DNA from: Zonotrichia leucophrys gambelii
Lineage: Eukaryota > Chordata > Aves > Passeriformes > Passerellidae
Direction: 5' to 3'
DNA: 64,000 nucleotides
NCBI RefSeq assembly: GCF_028769735.1
Contig: NC_088171.1
Location: 59,613,613 to 59,677,612, forward strand
This document shows, piece by piece, positions 50,501 through 58,913 of this stretch; positions within the stretch are counted from its first letter, which is position 1; each line of letters starts with the position of its first letter. The notes beneath the pieces were generated by a model. The model did no database searches, was not told where the DNA came from, and saw only the letters and a program-made list of their open reading frames with translations. The position numbers and the translations under genes are program-made.

Positions 50501-53500
50501 GCTCTTTACATCCTATGGTGTGATCATGCAATATTATATAATGCAACACACAACTATGCAAATAACATCTTGTTCCAAAAGACTGCAATCAAGCCAGATC
50601 CATAAACAAAATCTAAGGGAACAGAGTTGCAATGTGGAGAAAGTACAATGCATAAAACCAGTTAAGTCTATTAAATGATAATGTTGCTTATTAACCAAGT
50701 ATGTTGTGATAGGTCAGTGCTGAGGTTAAACAGAAAACATCAATTGAACCATTTCCCTAAATAAAGCTCCAGGGTGCAATATTCAAAGCACTTTATTCAA
50801 TAAAAAATGCTTTTAAAATGGTACTTTGGTGATTGGGAAACATTGGCATCATCCGTCAACCTAACTGCAGGAAAGTTCAATAAGCTAAATAATGAACCAT
50901 TTACATTATTTTCCTTAGGCTCCAGTGATTTGCAAACATTGCATCAATAGAAGTCTTAAAAAAATTATGATAAAGACCTGGTAGTCTTTCAACTCTTAGG
51001 CTTTTTTCTGTCATGCTGCAATTTTTATGCTGTTTACATGCTTTTTGTAGCTTAATCTTTTTACAAGACTCCATTTAACATCAATTTCTCATTACATAAA
51101 AGCATATTTGTTCAATATGATAATTTTACTAGTGTTTCAAGCATTATCTTTGAGAAACAAAAATGAAATTTAAGCCTGTTTTAGAAAGGAAACATTTCAT
51201 CTCACTGCCATATAGTTTTAATGTATGAGTTGAAATGATAAAAAAATCATTATTAAAACAGTATCTGTGCATTATCTCCCTTGCAGCATGAAGTTTCTTT
51301 GTTGTTGATTTCTTCTTCTACCTCCTTTTCCACCCTGAGTCCCAGATCTATTATATTAGCACTTTATCAACTTTCCTTTCCTTCCTTTCATCTTTCCAAG
51401 GTCAAATTCCCTACTGTCTTACCAGGGCACCGCTTGTATAATTCTTGAGTCTTACAGCTGCTTTCTTTAGTAAATATGGGAGGAGAATTGCTCTTCATGG
51501 TAGCATTTTCAGCTTTCAAACAACTGAACAAATACACAAAAGCCCACAGGGAGAGAGGAGCAAGCGGGAGAAAAAACTCACATAGTCTCTCTCAAATGCA
51601 CATCTCTTCACCTGATTTAGTAATACCTTTGGCTATTAAAGCAGAATATTTACTTAATTTATAGCTGTCATCATATCTTCCTAGTCAGATCCTTGCTCAT
51701 GCAGTCATTCATTATGCTCAGTAGTACCTCACAGACTCATTAAACTGAAACATTAAGTAAATATGAATGCATGTGCAGATGAAAATTTGTTCACTTGTGT
51801 ATAATACAAGTCAAACATTATACAAATATATATCATAAACAAACACCCTTCTGGCATAAACAAATGCCCTTCTGTCCCGTTGTCGGCTGTTTTGATGGCC
51901 TAGAAAGGCTCGGGATAGCCTTGGGGGCAGCCCGCTCTCCAAAGAACGAAAGGAGTCTTCAGGTTTTTTCGGCCTTCAGCGTTTATTAATTTTTTATCTA
52001 CAGTATCTTCTCTCGGCCCGACAGAGGTCCGCACAGCACGTCAGCCATGAGCACACTGCGTGCCCTCAGGGCGGTCAGTTATCTTTATACCCAAAGCTAC
52101 GTATAAGATATTTACCTTTTCCCCCCAATACCTTTCACCCTTATTGACAAGTGTACCTTTAGTAAAAACCAATCCCAAAGTGCCACCACCACCACAGAAG
52201 ACGGAAGACAAGAAGAAGAAGAAGAAGGACAGGACACGCTCCAATTCCTCCATTTTGTCTCCCTAACACCCCCCTGTACCGAAATTCTAAACCCTGTGTT
52301 TCACACCATAACTAATCTATCTCTTCACCATTTATCCCCTGTGATTCTCCCATCCTCATACAGATGATGTTTCCTGTGCTGGGTCAAAGTCCAACCACTA
52401 GACACTTCTGGCCACGTTCCAGGACCTCCGAGCCCCCCAAAGGTTGTCTTGGTGTCTCAGCACATCAGGCCTGCTGTGCTGAGATCCCACACCCTTCCAG
52501 GATTCTCAATTCATAATGTGGATCAGCTCATACTGTATAACACTGTATTATAGATTACTGATTTTAGCCAAAGATCAGCATCTCAAGTTCTACTTCTTTA
52601 TTTAAGAATAAAGATTTAATTTATTTAAGAATAAATTATTTTTAAAACTGTTCTGACTGCCATTTTTTAGTCATGGAGAACCAGCCACTTTATATTCTAC
52701 AATCCTTTGACACTATTAACTGTGTTTATGGCATCTGAAAGGTATGTAATGTCTGCTATCTTGTTACTACATAAAGAGAGATTTAATTTTATTTCTTGCA
52801 TTCCTAAAAACCCTTGTTACAGACTTGTTTCTTTTAGCAATGATAGCCTGCAGTATGAACTGCTTAAGTTTTGTTAGCATTACATATGGTGACATAATAG
52901 ACATGAAAACCAAATGTATACTTGAATAATACACTATGTAGCAGGATGAAGTTTGTGAAAGAAACATTAACTTGTATGAGATCAACTTGCACAGCTAGAG
53001 AAATATTCAGGCCTTCAGACACGTAATTCCTTCTTCATATCTTACAAAAACCTTATTTTATTTATGACTAAGCTACTGGGGTTACAACAAAAACAGTACC
53101 TTCAGAAAATGCTAGAAATTCTTTAAAAGAAAGATTCTTCTCAACCTGTTCACTTTCAAACCAACCTCAAAATAGTCTATTTCTCCATTTTACTATATCA
53201 ACTATACACATTATTATAAAGTAAACTCTTTCCAGTATCTTGCAACATGAGCTTTGCTTCTCGTTTCTAGTATCTTTTTAGATTGAATTTTAGGCAATCA
53301 ATTTAGGGACCAAAATAGGATTATTCAGAACAATAACACAAATCCAATGAAAGCACTGGGAGTTTTTTAAATCTGGATTTCAATAAAACTCAAAGGCATG
53401 TTTTTATTGAAATGGTATTTTAAATTTCTGCTACACTTGATGCAACTTTGAAAGAACCCTAAAGATTATGAAGCTGCCTAGAGTTTGAAGCTCAAAAACT

Positions 53501-56500
53501 TTTCTACAGACGTATTCAAGGTTTGATAGGGTTTTTTTGTTTGTTTCTTTCTGAGGGTTTTGTTAATTTGTTGCTTTTTCCTGTTAGGAATCCGTACATT
53601 CCAGTATCTGGTAGCATCTCTAACTAATGTACCAGGTTGTCCATCATTCAGAACAGCTTCATATTCCATTTAGGAGCATACTTTGATTCACACATGGATT
53701 AATGTTTTGAGAATAATAATAAAAAATTATAAACCTTTAATTGCAATCCTCAATACAATATTGACCCCAAAGAACTGACTTCATAGGTCTTTAAGTCAAA
53801 AACTGAAAACACTTTTATACAGCAAGGCGTCAGAACCAGTAGATCTTTCCTAAACTAGAAAATATAAAAACAGATTACTACTAATGTTGTTTTGATTTTT
53901 AAAGATTTTTTAAACTTTTTGATGTTTACATTCCTGTAGTGAACTTTTTCACACACTTTTTGTAAATAACATATTGTTTTGTATTCTTTTATAGAAGAAG
54001 AGAAATTTGATAGACTGTTAGTTTGTTTAGTATATTTGGAGAGGCAGCACTTTTGCCTTCTAATCTGCTGTCACTTTTAGAAATCTATAAATGTTAAAGT
54101 TAGAAATTAAAAGTTCTCCTTTTTACTTTGAAAACAGCAGTGCGTGTGTGTCGTGTTATTTTGTGTCTTATAGTAACGTACTATAGGGGTTTAAAGAAAC
54201 CCCTGCTCAAAACACATTTTTTTCACAGCATTTCTCTTTTTTACTTAGTTTCCCCCATTCTTTAGGAGTTATAAATAACTATTTTCAGCCTTGCACACCA
54301 ACCTCATCCGGGCTGGAAGCCTGGTAAGTTCGATTTTCATCGCTGAAGTCCTGATCCACTTCTGCATACTCAGTCTCTGCAGACACGCCGGCCCGGGACT
54401 CGTACACGGGGGTGACGTTGTGGCAGAGCGCGATGGCCTTCACCGCCTCGTGGATCCGGCTGCTGACGCTCTTGCGCACTTTGGGCGCTGATGATTGAGG
54501 CTTCCTGGATGGTGTGGAGCTTGTACTGTTCCCACTGTTCTGAGAGTGGACCTTTAAGAGCCAACACAATGAATAGTGAACCAAAGTTCAAAACTGGAAA
54601 CCAAACTTGAATACTTATCCATCTATATCTGACTGTTCCTTTTACAAAGGCTGATAAATGATAAGGCTAGTAAGCATCCATTTATTTTTATATAACCTAT
54701 GGTTAACACATTCAGCTTGTGAGATATAAAAAGCTTCATCTCCTTTTTTAAAGAAATTATACATAACTATGGGCTCATCACCTTGCATTTGTAGTCAAAT
54801 TTCAGTAACAGAGCCTGGAGACTATTGAAAAACATGAAATAAAAACAAGTAAGTTGGAAAAGGGCTGAATAGGCTGATCAGATTCTGCAGAAACCCCTGC
54901 TACCTCACTTCAGATTTTACATTTTTCAATGATCTGTCACAATCGTCCTTTCATGTCTATTGCATCCAGTGAATTATTTTTTCTTTTCCTTTTAAGAAAA
55001 AGTATTTAAACCAGCCACCAAGTGGATGAGTTCAGAAACACTGAGACAAAATTTCAAAATTTGATATTTTGTTGTTCTTCTTCACCTGTGTCATTAAACT
55101 GAAAAGAACCCCATTTAAAAAAAAAACAACAACACTAAATCTCTGTGTTTTAAAAGATGACCACATTTGTGGTAATCAGGAGAGACCAGAAGAAGTGGAG
55201 ATCAGAAGAACAAAAGCAGGAACATTGTCAAGTATAAATATTAGGAATAATTAAAATACAAATATTGCTGATTTTATTTATAACTTACACAATTTCTGTA
55301 TTATTTGTGAACTAATGCAGTTTTACTCTTTTGCTGCAGCTGAAATGTTTTTTGTCCTTACAAGAATGCAATAATCTAGTAAAATATCATGCAAAATAAC
55401 AGTTTGACACATACTTGAAGACTCTATTACTGTTGCATAACCAATAAACTACCACTGTTTTAAGTCACCTTTCACAAATGCTCGAGCACATGACAGAGCT
55501 AATCTTCCTCTCAAAAGTACTATGTGTTCATGATTAGTTAAAATAAGTTGGGTTTTTAGGTGGGGGGGGGGTTATTGGTTTTTGCTGGTTGGCTTTTGGT
55601 TTTTTTTATTTAAAAGTCAGCATATTAAATATATCAGCAGTACCACCACAGGGCCCTTCCGTTCACTCCAATGGAACTCAGAAAACCTTTTCAGAATCCA
55701 CGCTTTTTTCCTCCTGACTGCAATCTGCTGAACCGTGAACATTCTGCCCATCAAATTACAGTGTTGTCTAATAAAGGGTTTAACTTTCTGCTCATCTGGC
55801 ACTGCTTTTCAGCTACTGCTTTAAACCTCTGCATTTGCATTCTGCTAACACTGATGCCATTACAGTCACAAATAAATTAAGCTGATTTACTCCTTCTGAA
55901 TTATGTTATGTTTATTGATGCTTGTATAATTTAATTTCACACAAATTCCATTAAAGATTATGCCCTCTATCACAAAATGCTTCCAGTGGGGAAATATAAT
56001 CAGGTTATAATAGATTTGTGTGTTACATTAAGATGACAATAGTCTGGTAGGTCCACTGTAATAATAAAACAGAACACAAACAAGGGATAAAATCAATGTC
56101 ACACAAGAACCACTGCCTAGCTAACCGGCAGCTTCTATTATCATAGATTAAATTAAAAAACCTCACCATACTTTTTCAGATTGAAACAATTGTTTAGTAG
56201 TTGCTTGGTTTGTTACTGAGACTCCACCACTGTTCTGTTTTAATGAGTTGCTACTAACATAAGCACAATTAAAGCATTATTTATAAAGCATTATTTAAAC
56301 ACAGAGTAGTGTTATATAAAGCTGAAAAAAAGGACGTTCCAAGAAAGTTCTTTTCATCATCTACTAATAGCAAACCTACATTTTGAAATATTTTTCCCAG
56401 AATTGAGAAGTTTCCCTCACATTTCTTATTTTAAGTATGCTACAGTTACTAAAAACTCGTAACCATGGTTGCCACTCATTAAATTTTATAGTAAATTAGT

Positions 56501-58913
56501 AAAAGCTTTCAGTACTAAGAATTCCAGGAATTGTTCCAGGAATCCAATTCTTTTCAGACAGCATATTCAACTCCAAAATATAAAACTGGTATTTGTGAGC
56601 ATGCTTGGTGCTTAGCTGTCAAACTCACTCAGACCAAGGTGTGCCAGCTCAAGACTGTCAGCTAATATCATATATTGCTACACCTGTTACTGTGAAGACC
56701 CAAATGGCACATTATTAGAAAGCCAGGTTGAGGTGGTTTTTATAAACTTAGTGAGTAGCAGGTAATTTCAGTTAACACATTCTGAACCAAATCTGGACAG
56801 CTGATCTTTAGATGAAAGAGCTCCATTTCCCATTTCCAAGGCATGATTATTGTATCTCACTTACTATCCATGGCTATACCTACTAAAATTAAGCTGAAAT
56901 AGATTTATCCAAGGAAAAGAATTCAAGAAGAGGATTTGTTGAATTGTATAGACAGAAAATAATTAAGAAATTAGGTTGTGAACTTAAAATGTAACAGTGA
57001 GGGAAGACACTTCATCACCGTCTTCCCTCTTGTCTCTCCTCCCAAAAGCTACAAAGTATTAACTGGGTCCAGTGTGGCGTTAAATTAAACTTTTATTCTT
57101 ATTTTAAGCAAATAAGAAGGGAATCATATTTACAACACAGCACAGCTAGATATTCCAATCAATTGTTGATCCTACAGTTCTTCTAAGAGAGAAAATGAGG
57201 ACACAGACAAGGAAGTCAGTCTGCAAACTTAACTGGGTGTCCTAGTGTGACTTTATGATGCTTGCATCCCCAGTTGTCTGTTCTGCGTATGCTGTATATT
57301 AAGTTCTGCAGCTTTAAGACTGGTTCTGAGAACGAAGGGAGGGAGAAGCGGCTCAGTTTGTTATCAGAAACTGCACTTGCTCCTCTCATTCCTTCTCACA
57401 GACTGTGTTGTCTGCAACAGAGACAGCAGGACAGAGCTCTCCTTTGCTTTTAGTTAGTTTTTAGCTAGCTGAGGCAAAGAAGTTCTCTAGACTGTGGCTT
57501 TTCTTTTTCTGGGAACTGCTTTGGACTGAAAACCCAGAAAAACACCGGGTTCTCACACCTATGGCCCACCAGGGCCTGGGACGTGGCATTTTCCAGTGCC
57601 AGAGGGACTGAGAGACAGTGAGCCAAGAAACACCCACAGAGGACTCTTGGAATTACAAAAAGACTTTCTGAATTTGCCATCTCTTCAGAACAGCAAGAGA
57701 TTTTATTGTTTAGTATTATTCATTTTTTTTATACTTGTGCACACTTGGCTTGTTAAATAAACAGTTTTTTCCACTCTTCTCCAAGGAAATCTTTCCTGGA
57801 CCAGTGGTTGGGGAGGGGCTGTTTGAATTTGCTTTCTAGAAAGACCCCATTCAGAGGTTTCCTCCCAAATTTGCCATCAACCAGGACACTGGGTCAGGAA
57901 ATCATGTTTGTTTATTCACGTTAACTACAGGGGAAAAAATTATATAAATTTTTATTATCATACTGTAAACATCACAGAAATGCCAGTAAACTTTTCATTT
58001 GTTGTCTCTTCTGTAAATTCTCTTATTTTTTTTTGTTTCAAAGAATAGAAATAAAAAATAAAGCACAAAGTTCATCCTAATCTCGGAGTAGGATCAGGTA
58101 TTTAGGAAGGTTTGCAGCAAGCACCCAAACAGTTTACATACATGGGAAATCTAAGTAATGCTTGCAGAATCCCACTCAGTCACAATCCTCTAGTACATTT
58201 TCCAGACCAAGCACTCTTATACATCACAGGAACAATTTGATCCCAAGCAATATGGAGTTTTCCATTTTCTCACCCTTTCTCCCTCCCAGTTTTATGCTGT
58301 TTGAAATCATTTTAATTTTTTTAAAAAAGAATTTTTAAATACAACTGTGAAAGTTTTATTTCGACCACTACTGTTATACCATTTGGCTATACCAATTAAT
58401 GTGGCTTTTTGATGTATATTCTTGATGAGTATCTTTAAAGATATAATTACTGTTCAGTGTCCAGTGTTGTTCTGGACACTTCCTTATAATTTGTAGTCAC
58501 AGTAATGAATAGCTTACTCTTAGATGATTTGGCAGGAGAAAGACTGTACTGCACAGACAGGTTAACACAGATTTCTGCTAGTGAAGAACAGAAAAGTAAA
58601 TCTCTTTAAGTGGGCATTATGAGGAACTTTGGAATCAGGAGAGATCTACGTACTCATATTTTTCCCTTCCATCATATTTCTTAAGAGATACCTAGACATA
58701 ACAACTTTCATAGCATTTCAAATTGTAGACATAATTATTAACAACAATGCTTCAATGTCATTACACCCTCCATATGAAATGTAAATGATTTATGAAATAC
58801 CTGTGAATAAGAGTTTATAATATGACTCTGTATTTCATCCATTGTGTCTGTTCCATAGGAAACAGTACCTAGGTGGAGGCGCTTAAATATCATCTCATTC
58901 TGTGTAAGTGTTC
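29377..58913 (-). CDS. ATP9B: ATP9B, C-terminal 676 residues in 17 exons (gene overview)
   Basis: ATP9B is a class-2 P4-ATPase (putative phospholipid flippase) of the trans-Golgi network that, unlike most P4-ATPases, is reported not to need a CDC50 subunit. Seventeen minus-strand exons join with GT-AG introns and intact phases to 2033 nt, which is 676 codons plus stop after a 2-nt split codon. The human protein is about 1147 residues, so roughly 59% is here. In order: TLTQNE just after the catalytic DKTG, the N domain with [20 protein letters not shown], then six C-terminal membrane segments and a basic tail ending [13 protein letters not shown]9B rather than ATP9A is supported by [19 protein letters not shown], the [10 protein letters not shown] cassette and the NFATC1 neighbour. 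Exons carrying the actuator domain, TM1-4 and the phosphorylated Asp are beyond the right edge. No frameshift or premature stop was seen. Confidence 0.96.
30238..30270 (-). CDS. ATP9B: ATP9B 33-nt cassette exon
   Basis: A microexon with acceptor AAACAG and donor GTAGGTG. It reads (G)GT ATA GGC AGA..., giving [10 protein letters not shown] between NEYFG and DVAF, as in the long human isoform. Being 33 nt with a 2+1 split, it can be skipped without a frameshift: the flanking exons would then join TTT-G|AT to give FD. The paralogue ATP9A lacks these residues. It is easy to miss because it is too short for an ORF search. Confidence 0.92.
32749..32952 (-). CDS. ATP9B: ATP9B exon, TM8-9 region
   Basis: Acceptor CCCCACAG|GTGG, donor TTTG|GTGAGT. 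It encodes [19 protein letters not shown] and continues to LAFLNEYF: 67 codons plus split codons at both ends. The stretch has two hydrophobic membrane segments around the TIRTWHW loop. It is near-identical to human ATP9B. Confidence 0.96.
33632..33689 (-). CDS. ATP9B: ATP9B exon ([14 protein letters not shown])
   Basis: 58-nt exon, acceptor TCTCTTAG|GGG, donor CAAG|GTAGGA. It encodes [19 protein letters not shown] plus the first base of the next Gly, and starts a membrane segment that continues into the next exon. The residues match human ATP9B. Confidence 0.95.
35334..35442 (-). CDS. ATP9B: ATP9B exon ([19 protein letters not shown])
   Basis: 109-nt exon, acceptor CTCTTAG|GTAT, donor AAAG|GTATGA. 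It encodes a membrane segment ([15 protein letters not shown]) and the following loop [21 protein letters not shown], and ends in phase 0. Confidence 0.95.
36608..36672 (-). CDS. ATP9B: ATP9B exon ([18 protein letters not shown])
   Basis: 65-nt exon, acceptor TTTCAAG|GCT, donor GTAGG|GTAAGT. It encodes [20 protein letters not shown] and V plus two bases of Gly. It completes the hydrophobic hairpin begun in the exon before it. Confidence 0.95.
36816..36971 (-). CDS. ATP9B: ATP9B exon, P-domain end to TM5
   Basis: 156-nt exon (52 codons, phase 0), acceptor TTTTCTAG|GAG, donor ATGCAG|GTATTT. It encodes [16 protein letters not shown], then [20 protein letters not shown], then [16 protein letters not shown]. 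The first block closes the P domain, and the last enters the C-terminal membrane region. Confidence 0.96.
37403..37467 (-). CDS. ATP9B: ATP9B exon with the GDGGND hinge motif
   Basis: 65-nt exon, acceptor TTTTCCAG|GTGAT, donor GCAAG|GTAATG. It completes a split Gly and reads [21 protein letters not shown]. The GDGxNDxxM signature binds the catalytic Mg2+ in P-type ATPases, and its Asp residues are intact, so the pump should be competent. Confidence 0.96.
37740..37753 (-). promoter_or_regulatory. CTCF-like motif in an ATP9B intron
   Basis: The minus strand reads ACAGCAGGTGGCAC, matching the CTCF core CCASYAGRKGGCRS except for its first base. It lies 44 bases from the donor of the exon ending at 37797. 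Its orientation is convergent with the pair at 10639-10666. Confidence 0.35.
37797..37941 (-). CDS. ATP9B: ATP9B exon ([15 protein letters not shown])
   Basis: 145-nt exon, acceptor CCCCTCAG|GTTTG, donor GCAATAG|GTAACT. It encodes [34 protein letters not shown] and [14 protein letters not shown] plus one base. The CCRCSPTQK block is the conserved P-domain stretch before GDGGND. Confidence 0.95.
38390..38479 (-). CDS. ATP9B: ATP9B exon ([19 protein letters not shown])
   Basis: 90-nt exon (30 codons, phase 0), acceptor TATTGAAG|GTT, donor CTTGAG|GTAAAA. It encodes [19 protein letters not shown] and [11 protein letters not shown]. The first residues differ slightly from human ([10 protein letters not shown] against RQVTSRGEAH) with the same length. 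Confidence 0.95.
40994..41092 (-). CDS. ATP9B: ATP9B exon with the TGDK motif
   Basis: 99-nt exon (33 codons), acceptor TTTTGCAG|ATA, donor AGACCT|GTAAGT. It encodes [20 protein letters not shown] and [16 protein letters not shown] is the conserved P-domain motif contacting the phosphorylated Asp, and it is intact. Confidence 0.96.
42499..42669 (-). CDS. ATP9B: ATP9B exon ([16 protein letters not shown]...)
   Basis: 171-nt exon (57 codons, phase 0), acceptor GCAAACAG|AGT, donor ATAAAG|GTACTT. It encodes [36 protein letters not shown], and [21 protein letters not shown]. The [19 protein letters not shown] stretch lies at the N-to-P domain return. Confidence 0.96.
43230..43313 (-). CDS. ATP9B: ATP9B exon ([17 protein letters not shown])
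   Basis: 84-nt exon (28 codons), acceptor TTCATTTAG|TGT, donor TTTGAG|GTATGA. It encodes [19 protein letters not shown] and TEEQYQDFE. The [10 protein letters not shown] block is a conserved N-domain element of P4-ATPases. Confidence 0.95.
44462..44554 (-). CDS. ATP9B: ATP9B exon with the KGAD nucleotide-binding motif
   Basis: 93-nt exon (31 codons), acceptor AATTTTAG|GAT, donor GAAGAG|GTAAGA. It encodes [19 protein letters not shown] and [12 protein letters not shown]. The FYMKGAD motif is the nucleotide-binding KGA signature. A C-rich tract lies 22-42 bases upstream of the acceptor on the gene strand. Confidence 0.95.
44576..44596 (+). repeat. G-rich tract with G-quadruplex potential
   Basis: Four G runs of 3, 4, 7 and 3 separated by AA, T and T. 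The gene strand is C-rich here, directly upstream of the acceptor of the exon ending at 44554, so it extends the polypyrimidine region. Confidence 0.7.
45159..45320 (-). CDS. ATP9B: ATP9B exon ([18 protein letters not shown])
   Basis: 162-nt exon (54 codons, phase 0), acceptor TTCTTTAG|GTA, donor GTTAGG|GTAATT. It encodes [38 protein letters not shown] and [16 protein letters not shown]. The [11 protein letters not shown] stretch is the conserved N-domain motif. HILTYY differs from the human sequence at this variable loop. Confidence 0.96.
51867..51872. repeat. Left target-site duplication of the ERVK-like LTR
   Basis: CCCTTC abuts the LTR end TGTCCCG and recurs exactly at 52492-52497 after the other end. 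The same word also occurs at 51847-51852, within a short local duplication (ACCCTTCTG / GCCCTTCTG about 20 bases apart). Confidence 0.85.
51873..52491 (-). mobile_element. Solo LTR, ERVK-like (class II endogenous retrovirus)
   Basis: A 619-bp element with terminal TG...CA: the minus strand starts TGTGGGATCTCAGC and ends CAACGGGACA. It is flanked by perfect 6-bp CCCTTC duplications, and 6 bp is typical of ERVK/class II. Read on the minus strand it has U3, a TATA box GTATAAAG (about 52084-52090), an R region, an AATAAA poly(A) signal (51987-51982) and U5. No gag, pol or env sequence is attached, so it is a recombined solo LTR. It lies in the 9-kb ATP9B intron between exons 54303-54551 and 45159-45320, in the same direction as the gene. 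A 70-codon frame inside it (52253-52041) is probably chance. The perfect duplication suggests a fairly recent insertion. Confidence 0.88.
51982..51987 (-). terminator. Poly(A) signal of the solo LTR, in ATP9B sense
   Basis: Minus-strand AATAAA (AATAAACGCTGAAGG) about 100 bases downstream of the LTR TATA box. Because the LTR is in gene sense, this signal could be used by the ATP9B pre-mRNA. Confidence 0.6.
52492..52497. repeat. Right target-site duplication of the ERVK-like LTR
   Basis: CCCTTC directly after the LTR terminus ...GATCCCACA, identical to 51867-51872. Confidence 0.85.
54303..54551 (-). CDS. ATP9B: ATP9B exon, N-domain linker with local CpG cluster
   Basis: 249-nt exon (83 codons, phase 0), acceptor TCTTAAAG|GTC, donor GATGAG|GTTGGT. 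It encodes a variable Ser/Thr-rich linker ([19 protein letters not shown]), then [36 protein letters not shown], and ends TYQASSPDE. The TSSPDE-type motif is the conserved P4 nucleotide-binding element. The linker keeps the human length but not its residues. The middle of the exon is strikingly CpG-rich, unlike its neighbours. Confidence 0.96.
57233..57237. repeat. Left target-site duplication of the ERVL-like LTR
   Basis: CTGGG just before the LTR start TGTCCTAG; repeated at 57889-57893. Confidence 0.85.
57238..57888 (+). mobile_element. Solo LTR, ERVL-like (class III endogenous retrovirus)
   Basis: A 651-bp element beginning TGTCCTAGTGTGAC and ending CAACCAGGACA, so the ends form the inverted TGTCCT/AGGACA typical of avian ERVL LTRs. 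It is flanked by perfect 5-bp duplications CTGGG, the usual ERVL length. An AATAAA (57756-57761) sits near the 3' end in plus orientation. No internal retroviral genes are attached. It lies in the ATP9B intron between exons 58801-58913 and 54303-54551, antisense to the gene, which is the better tolerated orientation. The family call rests on ends and duplication length and needs a repeat-library match. Confidence 0.82.
57889..57893. repeat. Right target-site duplication of the ERVL-like LTR
   Basis: CTGGG directly after the LTR end AGGACA, identical to 57233-57237. Confidence 0.85.
58801..58913 (-). CDS. ATP9B: ATP9B exon following the catalytic DKTG (first exon in the window)
   Basis: 113-nt exon, acceptor TTATTACAG|GAACA, donor TCACAG|GTATTT. 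Its first two bases complete the Gly of DKTG. It then reads [20 protein letters not shown] and [17 protein letters not shown]. The phosphorylated Asp is in the preceding exon, which is not found between here and the right edge. Confidence 0.96.

Larger units (their letters stand above)
45321..54302 (-). other. ATP9B: Large ATP9B intron (9.0 kb)
   Basis: AT-rich intron holding the ERVK-like solo LTR. Apart from that I see only low-complexity tracts and no missing ATP9B exon: the protein on each side (SSPDE then VALVQW) is contiguous with the human order. Confidence 0.8.
54552..58800 (-). other. ATP9B: ATP9B intron (4.2 kb) with the ERVL-like LTR
   Basis: AT-rich intron containing the antisense ERVL-like LTR and a T/G-rich low-complexity stretch near 55550-55610 with a G10 run. 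No further exon is expected, because SYSQ joins VHSQ directly in the human order. Confidence 0.75.

Noticed and set aside
52041..52253. 70-codon frame inside the ERVK-like LTR
   Set aside because: Lies in U3/R, has a Phe run from a GAA/TTC repeat, and matches no retroviral protein region expected there.
29377..58913. Assignment as ATP9A rather than ATP9B
   Set aside because: Paralogue-diagnostic segments ([16 protein letters not shown], the [10 protein letters not shown] cassette) and the NFATC1 neighbour all point to ATP9B.
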